27,748 nt of DNA from CAYGVX01 sp964395545 (lineage in GTDB: Archaea > Thermoproteota > Bathyarchaeia > Bathyarchaeales > SOJC01), in NCBI GenBank assembly GCA_964395545.1, contig CAYNAW010000017.1, forward strand, positions 1-27,748, read 5' to 3'. Positions within the stretch are counted from its first letter, which is position 1. Each line of letters begins with the position of its first letter. Under the pieces are notes generated by a model. It saw only the letters and a program-made list of their open reading frames with translations, was not told the origin of the DNA and searched no databases. A program made the translations under genes and the position numbers. Positions 7,194 to 14,245 of this stretch are shown here, piece after piece.

Positions 7194-9914
7194 CTAGCTC
7201 CACTTCCATATCTTTCGATTGTAGAATACTTCTGGCAGTATCAGCAGTCCTGACATAGCCGCCACAATAACAAGTGCCCACTCAAGCGGGTCGTCAAGCC
7301 AGACTGTCCCAAATATCCCGAAGACGGGTACCAGGACAGTCAGCAAAGCCGAGCCTAGAACAGCTACCAACAGGAACTTGTTGGACGTGAATCCCACCTT
7401 GAAGGCGTTGCGTTTCTCGCTTCGACAGTTCCACACCACGAAGAGTTCTTGGAACGTCGCCCTGACGAACGCCATGGTCCTTGCTTCCGCCAGCTTATGC
7501 GGAGTCAACTCTCCCGGAAGCAGGTAGTATTGCCAGTAAAACAGGCCGCCTGTCAGGACGAGCTGAGTCGTGAAGGTAACGATTATCGACGCCAATCTTC
7601 CGTGGAGCACTCCTTCCTTAGGATCCCGCGGCTTCCTGTTCATCACGTCTTTCTCAGGCGGGTCCATAGTAAGCGCCAACGCAGGTCCCCCGTCGGTGAC
7701 GAGGTTCAGCCATAGAATCATGCCCGCTGTCAAGGGCAGCTCTAGACCCAGCATAGCGAAGAGCCCTATGAGGGCGAGTTCGTCGAAGTTGCATCTCAGC
7801 AGGAAGAAAGAGAACTTCCGTATGTTGTCGTAAATGGTGCGCCCTCCTTCCACGGCCTTGACAATTGTCGCGAAGTTGTCGTCGGCAAGCACCATGTTCG
7901 CGGCTTCCTTAGTCACGTCCGTGCCTGTTATGCCCATGGCGACGCCGATGTCAGCCTGCTTCAGTGCAGGGGCGTCGTTGACACCGTCTCCTGTCATCGC
8001 AACGATTTCGCCCTTCTTCTTGAGTGCCTTCACAATGCGGAGTTTGTGTTCAGGTGCCACTCTCGCGTAGACTTTCACCTCTTCGACGATTTTCTCGAAC
8101 TCGTCGTCATTGATTGCGTCCAGTTCTACTCCCGTCAGGACCTTGTCCCCGGGATTCTTCATTATGCCTATTTCCTTTGCCACTGCTACAGCGGTGAGTT
8201 TGTGATCGCCCGTTATCATAACAGTCTTTATGCCTGCCTGTTGGCACACTTTGTTGGCTTCTATGGCTTCTTCGCGGGGGGGATCAATCATTCCAGTTAA
8301 GCCGACGAAAATCAAGTTGCTTTCTATCTGTTTGTTCAGTTCTTCAGTCTTGCTCTGTTCTCGAAAGTCTTCAGGTTCTATGCCTGTTAATTCTCTGTAG
8401 GCTATGCCGAGAACGCGGAGGGCTTCGTTTGCCATCTGCTCGTTCATCTTTAGAATGCTCTGCTTCTCTTTTGCTGTAAGTTTCTTTGCCTCCCCATTCT
8501 TGAACACGTGCGTGCAGAGGTCCAGGACCACCTCAGGTGCTCCTTTGATGAAGGCTAACAACTTCTCATCAGACATTTTATGGACAGTCGTCATCCGCTT
8601 TCTCTCTGACGTGAAAGGTATCTCATGAACCCGCGGGTTCTTCTTCTCAAGCTCTTCCTTCGTTATTCCAGCCTTCGCAGCTGCGACGATCAACGCACCT
8701 TCAGTCGTGTCTCCGAGGACTTTCTCCCCATCGTAAGAGGCATTCGAGCATGCTGTGCCAGCTCCTAACAGCAGGACTAGGTGCTGGTCCACCTTGGCTT
8801 CGAGCGACTTGCCGTCGAGAAGAAATTGTCCCTTGGCCTCGTAGCCCACTCCTGTGACTTCAATCATCTTGCCATTGGTGAAAACTTTACGGACAGTCAT
8901 CTCGCCCTTTGTCAGCGTGCCTGTTTTGTCGGAGCAGATGACTGTTGTGGCGCCAAGAGTCTCAGCCGAGGACAGTTTCCGGATAATGGCATTCCTTTTT
9001 GCCAGTTCTCGAGCTCCCAAGGCCAACGAAACTGTCACGACTGCTGGGAGTCCCTCAGGAACCGCTGACACAGCAAGGGCTACTGCGGTTATGAAGCTGT
9101 CTACAATCGACCCTGGTCTCAACGGATCCAGCAGTTCCAAAACGAAGATTACTGCACATGCTATGACGATTATTATCCCGAGTTTCTTTGCGAATTTCTC
9201 TAGCTTGATCTTTAGTGGGCTCTCTTCTACTTCGACCGCTTGGACCATCTCTGCGATTTTTCCAAACTCGGTCTGCATTCCAGTCGAAGTCACGACGGCT
9301 TTTCCTCTGCCATATGTCACGTGGGTAGCCGTGAAGATCATGTCTTTTCTGTCTGTTACAGGCGCCTCTTCTCTTACAGGGCTGATTTGCTTATCTACTT
9401 GGGTGGACTCTCCCGTAAGGATGGCTTCATCTGTTCTCAGCTCTACCACTTCGATTAGTCTGCTGTCGGCGGGAACGCGATCTCCCGATTCCAACAGCAC
9501 GATGTCTCCAGGGACTACTTCCTTTGCTGGAACCATTACCTCCTTCCCGTTCCGCATGAGACGGGCTTTTGGAGCTGTGAGCTTCCTCATGGCCTCCATG
9601 GCTTTTTCTGATCGGTATTCTTGGATGAACCCGACGATGGAGTTAAGGACTACTATGGCTGCTATCGTAAGGGCGTCGGTGGTTTCGCCCACCAAGGCGG
9701 AGATGGCTGTGGCTACCAGCAGCATTATGACGAAAATGTCCTTGAACTGGTTGAGGAATATCTCGAGGGCAGTAACCCTCTTCGTTTCTTTCAGCTCGTT
9801 GAGTCCATACTTCACTAAGCGCTGTTGTACTTCTTCCTCAGTCAAACCGAGCGAGTTCGTCTCCAGTTCTTCCAGCACGGTTTCAACCGGTTTTGAGTGC
9901 CATGCCTTGCTCAT
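7194..9914 (-). CDS. P2A-type calcium-transporting ATPase
   Basis: A 906-residue membrane pump of the SERCA/PMR1 type, exporting Ca2+ (possibly Mn2+) with ATP. An N-terminal cation-ATPase domain is followed by M1-M2 (about 55-100), the actuator loop TGES (167-170), M3-M4, the phosphorylation site DKTGTLT (Asp329), the nucleotide-binding domain (KGAPE), the hinge TGDGVNDAP, and six C-terminal membrane segments. The calcium ligands known from SERCA are all visible: PEGLP in M4 (286-290), N-x2-E within RCNFDELAL in M5, NLVTDG in M6, and QELF in M8. That makes calcium more likely than Na+/K+ or H+. Length is normal for prokaryotic members. The ATG at 9914 has AAGG about 8 nt upstream; a TTTAAG box near 9946 suggests its own promoter. 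Confidence 0.93.
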   Translation of the reverse strand: MSKAWHSKPVETVLEELETNSLGLTEEEVQQRLVKYGLNELKETKRVTALEIFLNQFKDIFVIMLLVATAISALVGETTDALTIAAIVVLNSIVGFIQEYRSEKAMEAMRKLTAPKARLMRNGKEVMVPAKEVVPGDIVLLESGDRVPADSRLIEVVELRTDEAILTGESTQVDKQISPVREEAPVTDRKDMIFTATHVTYGRGKAVVTSTGMQTEFGKIAEMVQAVEVEESPLKIKLEKFAKKLGIIIVIACAVIFVLELLDPLRPGSIVDSFITAVALAVSAVPEGLPAVVTVSLALGARELAKRNAIIRKLSSAETLGATTVICSDKTGTLTKGEMTVRKVFTNGKMIEVTGVGYEAKGQFLLDGKSLEAKVDQHLVLLLGAGTACSNASYDGEKVLGDTTEGALIVAAAKAGITKEELEKKNPRVHEIPFTSERKRMTTVHKMSDEKLLAFIKGAPEVVLDLCTHVFKNGEAKKLTAKEKQSILKMNEQMANEALRVLGIAYRELTGIEPEDFREQSKTEELNKQIESNLIFVGLTGMIDPPREEAIEANKVCQQAGIKTVMITGDHKLTAVAVAKEIGIMKNPGDKVLTGVELDAINDDEFEKIVEEVKVYARVAPEHKLRIVKALKKKGEIVAMTGDGVNDAPALKQADIGVAMGITGTDVTKEAANMVLADDNFATIVKAVEGGRTIYDNIRKFSFFLLRCNFDELALIGLFAMLGLELPLTAGMILWLNLVTDGGPALALTMDPPEKDVMNRKPRDPKEGVLHGRLASIIVTFTTQLVLTGGLFYWQYYLLPGELTPHKLAEARTMAFVRATFQELFVVWNCRSEKRNAFKVGFTSNKFLLVAVLGSALLTVLVPVFGIFGTVWLDDPLEWALVIVAAMSGLLILPEVFYNRKIWKWS

Positions 9915-10043
9915 CCTCAGACCTTCCGGGAGCAGAATGTAGCTTAAACATGGAATCTCCTTAAAGGGTTTTTCTATGTCTTCCGCATATTACGGGCCCA
10001 TGGACCCGTGTCCCTTCCATTGTATACCGAAATGATGGAAAAT

Positions 10044-10051
10044 CTTTTATG
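10044..10051 (+). promoter_or_regulatory. TATA box of the zinc-ribbon protein gene
   Basis: CTTTTATG is placed 47 bp upstream of the chosen ATG. A start near 10074 leaves a 24-nt leader containing GGAGG. An inverted repeat begins inside this box. Confidence 0.5.
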
Positions 10052-10077
10052 TAGTATCGTGACAAACCATACTACAT
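10049..10077. promoter_or_regulatory. Perfect 9-bp inverted repeat spanning TATA box to transcript start (candidate operator)
   Basis: ATGTAGTAT (10049-10057) is repeated as ATACTACAT (10069-10077) with an 11-bp spacer. The left arm overlaps the end of the TATA box and the right arm covers the predicted start of transcription. Repressors that block archaeal preinitiation complexes bind in exactly this position. Centre-to-centre spacing is 20 bp, about two helical turns, which suits a dimeric winged-helix regulator. No function is demonstrated. Confidence 0.45.
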
Positions 10078-10097
10078 CATCATGGAGGAAAATGATA

Positions 10098-10265
10098 ATG
10101 CCAAAATGCCCGAAGTGCGGTTCAGAAGGTAAAATGAGGAAATCATGGAAGATGGCTGGCAGACCCGACAAAAGCGGCAAGCGAATGCAGCTTGAAATAG
10201 GACTCTACAATTGCCCCAAATGTGATAAGCCGTTCCGCGTCGTCCTGAACAAGAAGAAGATTTAG
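10098..10265 (+). CDS. 55-residue zinc-ribbon protein with Cren7-like core (candidate chromatin protein)
   Basis: A very small basic protein (13 Lys and 4 Arg of 55). It has CPKC at residues 4-7 and a second CPKC at about 39-42, forming a four-Cys zinc site. Between and after them it reads W-K-M-A-G-R-P-D-K-S-G-K...IGLY-N-CPKC-D-K-P-FR-V-V-L. This parallels the DNA-binding core of crenarchaeal Cren7: W-x2-A-x-K-G-R-K-G...IGLF, then a turn, then K-x-FR-x-x-L. It suggests an SH3-like DNA-binding fold whose hairpin is closed by zinc. The ATG at 10098 is chosen because GGAGG (10084-10088) is 9 nt upstream; longer upstream reading would cross the promoter. It is followed by a T6 tract. The zinc ribbon is seen directly; the Cren7 relation is an inference. 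Confidence 0.7.
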   Translation: MPKCPKCGSEGKMRKSWKMAGRPDKSGKRMQLEIGLYNCPKCDKPFRVVLNKKKI

Positions 10266-10309
10266 TCAGTTACCCCGGGAATTTCCCAGTCGAATATCAA
10301 GCCCCTCCC

Positions 10310-10315
10310 TTTTTT
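10310..10315 (+). terminator. T-tract, candidate terminator after the zinc-ribbon gene
   Basis: A CCCTCCC run followed by six T lies 45 bp after the stop codon and just before the TATA box of the next gene. Archaeal RNA polymerase terminates at such oligo-T tracts without needing a hairpin. Confidence 0.4.
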
Positions 10316-10340
10316 CTGTGATTCTGTCCCTACATCAAGT

Positions 10341-10348
10341 TTTAAATA
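10341..10348 (+). promoter_or_regulatory. TATA box of the signal peptidase gene
   Basis: TTTAAATA is 54 bp upstream of the ATG, a good archaeal TATA match. The expected start is near 10373, leaving a leader of about 29 nt with AGGTGA next to the start codon. Confidence 0.5.
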
Positions 10349-10401
10349 CAAGACCGTGAACAAACAGAGCAAAATCACTGTCCACAGATGTAGCAGGTGA
10401 A

Positions 10402-10986
10402 ATGTTGAAGGTCCAGAAAGCGTTGAAGAACGAGTACGTGCGATCAATCATTTTTCTGGCGATAATTTTAGGCTGCGTCGTATTGTTCTGGTTTGGCTTG
10501 CGAGTATACCTGAGAACGAACTACCCCCTGCTTGCCGTAGCGTCAGGAAGCATGGTGCCCACACTGAACGTGGGAGACTTGATCATCGTCCAAGGCGGCT
10601 TCAACGTGAGCGATATCAACGCGGACTACCTAACGGGCGACATCATTGTCTTCCACAAGCCGAGCAACCCCGATGAGCTTATTGTTCACAGAGCCGTGGA
10701 CGTAACCGATGACGGACTTGTTACCAAGGGCGACCACAACCCCACAGTCGACAACCACTGGAAAGTCACCGACGACGAGTTGGTTGGCAAAGTGGTGGGC
10801 AGCATTCCCTACCTCGGTCATATTCCACTATTCGTTCACACACCGTCAGGAATCACTATTATCCTCATCTTAATCATAATCTTGGTTCTGCTCGAGTTTG
10901 CGTTGCCCCTCGCCAAGGAAAGCAAACAACCTGAAGAGTCCCGAGAACCTGAAACGCCGCCTGCCTCTGAAGAAAAACCTGTATGA
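10402..10986 (+). CDS. Signal peptidase I, archaeal/ER (SipW-like) type
   Basis: A 194-residue membrane protease that cleaves signal peptides of Sec-exported proteins on the outer face of the membrane. Residues 15-33 form the N-terminal membrane anchor. The catalytic Ser50 is in SGSMVPT (48-54), followed by VGDLIIV; His96 is in VHR and the Asp in TKGDHN (about residue 111). This Ser-His-Asp arrangement is typical of archaeal and ER enzymes rather than the Ser-Lys bacterial type. A second hydrophobic segment (about 150-170) and a short Glu/Pro-rich tail close the protein. The ATG at 10402 has AGGTGA directly upstream and a TATA box at 10341. It stands alone, separated from the downstream small gene by 115 bp. 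Confidence 0.92.
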   Translation: MLKVQKALKNEYVRSIIFLAIILGCVVLFWFGLRVYLRTNYPLLAVASGSMVPTLNVGDLIIVQGGFNVSDINADYLTGDIIVFHKPSNPDELIVHRAVDVTDDGLVTKGDHNPTVDNHWKVTDDELVGKVVGSIPYLGHIPLFVHTPSGITIILILIIILVLLEFALPLAKESKQPEESREPETPPASEEKPV

Positions 10987-11101
10987 CGTTCCTCGCAGAA
11001 ACGTCTCCCCTCTTTTCCTGAATCACACCTGGATAAGTCGATTATCGGAATAACCACTTTATCCCAGTGTAATCATTAGACCATTATGGAGAAAGGAACG
11101 T

Positions 11102-11308
11102 TTGCCTAGCCATCGACTCGTGGGAAACTTGGACATCATCATACGCATGTTGGCGAATCCCCGCTGGCGGGAGAGAGCAGAAGACGTCAAGACGCTCGAC
11201 CAAATGCGACAGATACTCATCGACTTCTGCAAGGCCAACGGCAGCGTCATACAGGTTGATGGAGAAACGCTGTGGCTCTACGCAAACACTAAAGACACCT
11301 CACCATGA
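11102..11308 (+). CDS. Small hypothetical protein
   Basis: I do not recognise this 68-residue protein. It is soluble and mostly helical at first (LDIIIRMLANPRWRERAEDVKTLDQMRQILIDFCKANG), then has a short strand-like end (SVIQVDGETLWLYANT). The start TTG at 11102 has GGAG (11088-11091) 10 nt upstream; a GTG at 11120 is an alternative. The reading frame has ordinary codon usage and no competing gene on either strand, and it sits in its own gap between signal peptidase and mtnP, so it is probably real. The helix pair plus beta hairpin could suggest a small winged-helix protein, but no motif supports that firmly. Confidence 0.5.
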   Translation: MPSHRLVGNLDIIIRMLANPRWRERAEDVKTLDQMRQILIDFCKANGSVIQVDGETLWLYANTKDTSP

Positions 11309-11365
11309 ATCTAGTCCCGTGACGCAGTCGGTATTCTTATTAGCTGAAACCTGAAAGGACACTCC

Positions 11366-12151
11366 ATGCAGGCAGAGATCGGAATCATCGGCGGAACCGG
11401 CATATACGACCCCAAACTCCTCAGCAACGCGACGGAGACGACAATACGCACACCCTATGGCCCAACTTCTGATTCGCTTACAGTGGGAGAATTAGGCGGC
11501 AAACAAGTAGCGTTTCTGCCGCGGCACTCCAAAAAGCATACAATACGACCCACCGACGTCAACTCACGAGCAAACGTTTTCGCCCTAAAGAAGCTCGGCG
11601 TCCAAAGAATCCTCGCTCCAGCAACAGTTGGCTCCTTGAAGGAAGAATTCAAACCCGGAGACGTCGTGTTCATCGACCAGTTCATAGACAGAACCACCAA
11701 ACGGGAACAATCGTTCTACACTGAGCGCAAGGTGTGCCACATATCCGTAGCCGAACCCATGTGCCCCGAGCTGCGGCAAACCCTGATAACAACCGCAGGC
11801 AACATAGGCATCCGCGCCCACAGCTCAGGAACCTACATCTGCATAGAGGGACCACGGTTCTCCACGAAGGCCGAGTCTAAGCTGTTCAGAACGTGGGGGG
11901 CAGATGTAGTGGGCATGACGCTTGTCCCCGAATGTGTACTCGCCCGCGAAGCCGAAATATGCTACGCATCGATAGCCACGGTCACTGACTACGATGTGTG
12001 GAAGGACCAGCCGGTCAGCGCAGACCAAGTCAGGGAGACGATGAAAGAAAACGTGGATAAAATCAGGAGACTACTCTCCGAAGCCATTCCGAGGATACCC
12101 CGAGAACGAAGGTGCCGCTGCAGGACGGCGCTGAATGGCGCATTGATCTGA
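11366..12151 (+). CDS. mtnP: S-methyl-5'-thioadenosine phosphorylase
   Basis: A 261-residue member of the PNP/MTAP family that splits methylthioadenosine (from polyamine and other SAM reactions) with phosphate into adenine and methylthioribose-1-phosphate. Visible motifs: GIIGGTGIYD (phosphate loop, 6-15), LPRHSKKHTIRP, VGSLKEEFKPGDVVFIDQFIDRT, EGPRFSTKAESKLFRTWGAD, GMTLVPE and the catalytic TDYDVW. The Asp pattern TDYD is typical of MTAP rather than guanosine/inosine-specific PNP, which has Asn there. ATG at 11366 with AAAGGA 6 nt upstream. The adenine phosphoribosyltransferase gene follows 24 bp later, so the two make a salvage unit from MTA to AMP. Confidence 0.93.
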   Translation: MQAEIGIIGGTGIYDPKLLSNATETTIRTPYGPTSDSLTVGELGGKQVAFLPRHSKKHTIRPTDVNSRANVFALKKLGVQRILAPATVGSLKEEFKPGDVVFIDQFIDRTTKREQSFYTERKVCHISVAEPMCPELRQTLITTAGNIGIRAHSSGTYICIEGPRFSTKAESKLFRTWGADVVGMTLVPECVLAREAEICYASIATVTDYDVWKDQPVSADQVRETMKENVDKIRRLLSEAIPRIPRERRCRCRTALNGALI

Positions 12152-12175
12152 AGAACACGGTCCGAGGGATACGGC

Positions 12176-12709
12176 GTGAAAAAAACTGATCTCCAGTCGA
12201 AAATAAGGCGGATACCCGAGTTCAAAGGCGTGGTTTTCTGGGATATCACTACCCTCCTCAAGGACAAACATGCCTTCAGGGAATGCATTCAACGGATGGC
12301 TGACCACTACCGAGACAAAGAAGTAGACGTCATAGTGTCAAGCGAAGCCAGAGGCTTCATCGTGGGAGCGGCATTAGCCTACGAACTCGGAGTCGGCTTC
12401 GTTCCCATCCGGAAGAAGGGAAAACTGCCCTTCAAATCAGTGTGCCAGACGTACCAGAAAGAGTACGAGGCCGATACGATTGAGATCCACGAGGACTCCA
12501 TCGAGCCAGGGCAGAGGGTTCTGCTGGTCGACGACCTGCTGGCGACAGGCGGCACTATCAAGGCCAACGCTGAGCTGGTCGAGAAGCTGGGCGGAAAGAT
12601 CGTGGGCATGGGTTTCTTGATTGAACTGGGATATCTTCACGGCAGAGAGCTCCTCGGAGACAAGTACGAGGTGTTCTCTCTCATGAACTGCAAAACCACC
12701 AACGGCTAG
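12176..12709 (+). CDS. apt: Adenine phosphoribosyltransferase
   Basis: A 177-residue type I phosphoribosyltransferase converting adenine and PRPP to AMP. The PRPP-binding loop VLLVDDLLATGGTIKA is at about residues 119-134; SEARGFIVGAALAYELG and VPIRKKGKLPF are the expected APRT segments. The N-terminal motif usually written FRDITPLL is FWDITTLL here, a mild substitution. GTG start at 12176, with GAGGG (12164-12168) 7 nt upstream. It follows mtnP closely and should use the adenine that MtnP releases. No promoter is evident between the two, consistent with a bicistronic transcript. Confidence 0.93.
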   Translation: MKKTDLQSKIRRIPEFKGVVFWDITTLLKDKHAFRECIQRMADHYRDKEVDVIVSSEARGFIVGAALAYELGVGFVPIRKKGKLPFKSVCQTYQKEYEADTIEIHEDSIEPGQRVLLVDDLLATGGTIKANAELVEKLGGKIVGMGFLIELGYLHGRELLGDKYEVFSLMNCKTTNG

Positions 12710-12771
12710 TAATGAGGCAACCCTCGTGTACGCCAGCATTCATACACACGGTCATAGGCAAGCAACTGCAG

Positions 12772-12815
12772 AAAAAAGCTGATAGTGTCCTCCTCTATCC
12801 CATCAAGTCATCAGC
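12772..12815 (-). terminator. Inverted repeat followed by T6 on the minus strand
   Basis: GCTGAT (12778-12783) pairs with ATCAGC (12810-12815) across a 26-nt loop. Read on the minus strand the stem is followed directly by six T (12772-12777). It looks like a terminator, but no minus-strand gene ends here. The loop is long for an intrinsic terminator and archaea do not need hairpins. Confidence 0.25.
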
Positions 12816-12995
12816 GCAGGCATATACTAGTGCTCCCTCACCGAGGAGGGATACCCCCTCTCCTAGGCGTTAGTCAGCTTCTCACCTAGCAACCCGAACA
12901 CGGATAGAAGTGGACTTCTGTGGCTTTCACGATCGACGAGGCAAAGTCAGGAACTCGAGAAGCGCACTCATGAGCCCAAAAGTGGGTTTATAAGG

Positions 12996-13006
12996 CTTTA
13001 TATATA
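12996..13006 (+). promoter_or_regulatory. TATA box of the tbp gene
   Basis: CTTTATATATA is a near-ideal archaeal TATA element. A start near 13028 would leave a leader of only about 17 nt that holds AAGGTGG. Since the product is TBP itself, this box offers a direct route to autoregulation, though that is an inference. Confidence 0.65.
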
Positions 13007-13044
13007 GATAGGTGCAATTATTAGCTCTCAAAGGTGGCATATAA

Positions 13045-13605
13045 GTGCCGAAAATCAAAGCTTCCATCAACATCGAGAACGTGGTTGCATCTGCGACGCT
13101 CAAGCAGCGCGTGGACTTGAACGCGGTTGTGAAGGGATATCCTGGTGTGGAGTACCGGCCCGAACAGTTTCCAGGATTGGTCTTCCGGTTGAAGCGACCC
13201 AAGACAGCCACTCTAATATTCAACTCGGGGAAGATGGTCTGCACGGGCGCCAAGTCGGAGAAGGAAGCCCGGAGGGCAGTTATGCGCGTGATTAAGGAGT
13301 TGAAGAAGAGCGGCATCATCATTATCAGCAAGCCCGAGTTGAAGATTCAGAACATCGTCGCCTCAGCGAGCCTCGGCGGCGTTATCGACTTGGAGAAGTC
13401 CGCCTACACGCTAGAGAAAACCATGTACGAGCCTGAGCAGTTTCCTGGGTTGATTTACCGCATGGCCGAGCCTAAAGTTGTCATACTGCTTTTCGCCAGC
13501 GGGAAACTCGTGTGCACGGGTGCCAAGCGGGAACAAGACGTTTACGACGCCGTGAGTAAGCTGCACAAGGAACTTGAGGAGAAGCAGCTGATATTCTACG
13601 ACTAG
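13045..13605 (+). CDS. tbp: TATA-box-binding protein (TBP)
   Basis: General transcription factor that binds promoter TATA boxes and recruits TFB and RNA polymerase. The 186 residues are two direct repeats of the TBP fold: INIENVVASATL...EQFPGLVFRL...SGKMVCTGAKSEKEA and IQNIVASASL...EQFPGLIYRM...SGKLVCTGAKREQD. The Phe pairs of each repeat, the FPGL stirrups and the CTGAK segments are all intact. No long N-terminal extension or acidic C-terminal tail is present. GTG start at 13045 with AAGGTGG (13031-13037) 7 nt upstream. A strong TATA box is at 12996. It is transcribed towards, and ends 19 bp from, the convergent pyrE. Confidence 0.97.
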   Translation: MPKIKASINIENVVASATLKQRVDLNAVVKGYPGVEYRPEQFPGLVFRLKRPKTATLIFNSGKMVCTGAKSEKEARRAVMRVIKELKKSGIIIISKPELKIQNIVASASLGGVIDLEKSAYTLEKTMYEPEQFPGLIYRMAEPKVVILLFASGKLVCTGAKREQDVYDAVSKLHKELEEKQLIFYD

Positions 13606-13636
13606 TCTTTTCCCCTATTTTCAGTTATTTTTCTTT
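13606..13636 (+). terminator. T-rich tract after tbp
   Basis: Three T runs (TCTTTTCC, CTATTTTC and TTATTTTTC) follow the tbp stop and reach into the end of the convergent pyrE. Such T-rich stretches stop archaeal RNA polymerase. Confidence 0.4.
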
Positions 13637-14245
13637 CCTCTGCTTCAAGACCGTTTTCAGTTCTTCCTCGGTTATGGCACCTACTTCGTGTAGCTTTTCC
13701 GCGGCTTCGCTTGCCTTCAGCAAATAATGCAGTTTTATCTTGTCCTTTGCAAGTGTCTCCTTTCCGCCTTCTTCTCGGTCGATAAGGATCACGGCGTCGG
13801 TGACGACTCCACCCTCTGCCCTGACGGCCGAAGCTGCTTTGAGCAGGGACTTGCCTGACGTTATGAGGTCGTCGAGGAGTAGGACTTTGTCGCCTGTGAT
13901 GAGTATGCCTTCGACTCGGCGTTCTCTCCCGTGCCGGCGCTGGGTTGGGCGTGTGTAGAGGAAGGGTTTGCCCAGGTTGGAGGCGACTACGGCGGCGAAT
14001 GGGATGCCTGCTGTGGGGATGCCCGCGACGCGTTTGAAGTTTTCGACGCCGATGTTGTTCGTGATGAGTTCGGCGTAGATGTTGCAGATTTTGTGGAAGG
14101 CGTCGGGGAAGCTGGGCACGATGCGGAGGTCGATGTAGTACGGGCTCATCTTTCCGCTCGTGAGCTTGAAGGTGCCGAACTTCAAGGCGCCGATTTTGTA
14201 GAGTACTTGGCAGAGCTGTCCCTTTAACGATTCTATGTTGCTCAT
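13625..14245 (-). CDS. pyrE: Orotate phosphoribosyltransferase
   Basis: A 206-residue phosphoribosyltransferase joining orotate and PRPP to OMP in pyrimidine synthesis. It shows GTFKLTSGKMSPYYIDLR (substrate-side loop), GIPTAGIPFA, and the PRPP motif VLLLDDLITSGKS. The flexible catalytic loop, usually R-K-E-x-K-x-HG, reads R-P-T-Q-R-R-HG; His and Gly are kept but the second Lys is replaced by Arg. Pro at the first Lys occurs in some archaeal homologues as far as I recall. The ATG at 14245 forms ATGA with the stop of the upstream hydrolase gene, indicating translational coupling; a longer in-frame start at 14299 would lie inside that gene and is unlikely. Confidence 0.9.
   Translation of the reverse strand: MSNIESLKGQLCQVLYKIGALKFGTFKLTSGKMSPYYIDLRIVPSFPDAFHKICNIYAELITNNIGVENFKRVAGIPTAGIPFAAVVASNLGKPFLYTRPTQRRHGRERRVEGILITGDKVLLLDDLITSGKSLLKAASAVRAEGGVVTDAVILIDREEGGKETLAKDKIKLHYLLKASEAAEKLHEVGAITEEELKTVLKQRKEK

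Larger units (their letters stand above)
12710..13044. other. Gene-free stretch before tbp
   Basis: 335 bp with no convincing coding frame. It holds a 6-bp inverted repeat next to a T6 tract (12772-12815), an imperfect GC-rich repeat near 12845-12870, and the tbp promoter at its 3' end. No tRNA, C/D sRNA or other RNA gene could be supported. Confidence 0.5.

Noticed and set aside
8854..9942. A 362-codon open frame on the plus strand opposite the Ca2+-ATPase
   Set aside because: It is a mirror of the long ATPase gene, rich in Ser and Thr from antisense codon bias, with no recognisable motif; the ATPase reading has every family signature.
12778..12815. Possible C/D box sRNA on the minus strand (TGATGA near 12808)
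   Set aside because: There is a box C-like TGATGA but no CTGA box D at the other end, and no guide could be assigned.
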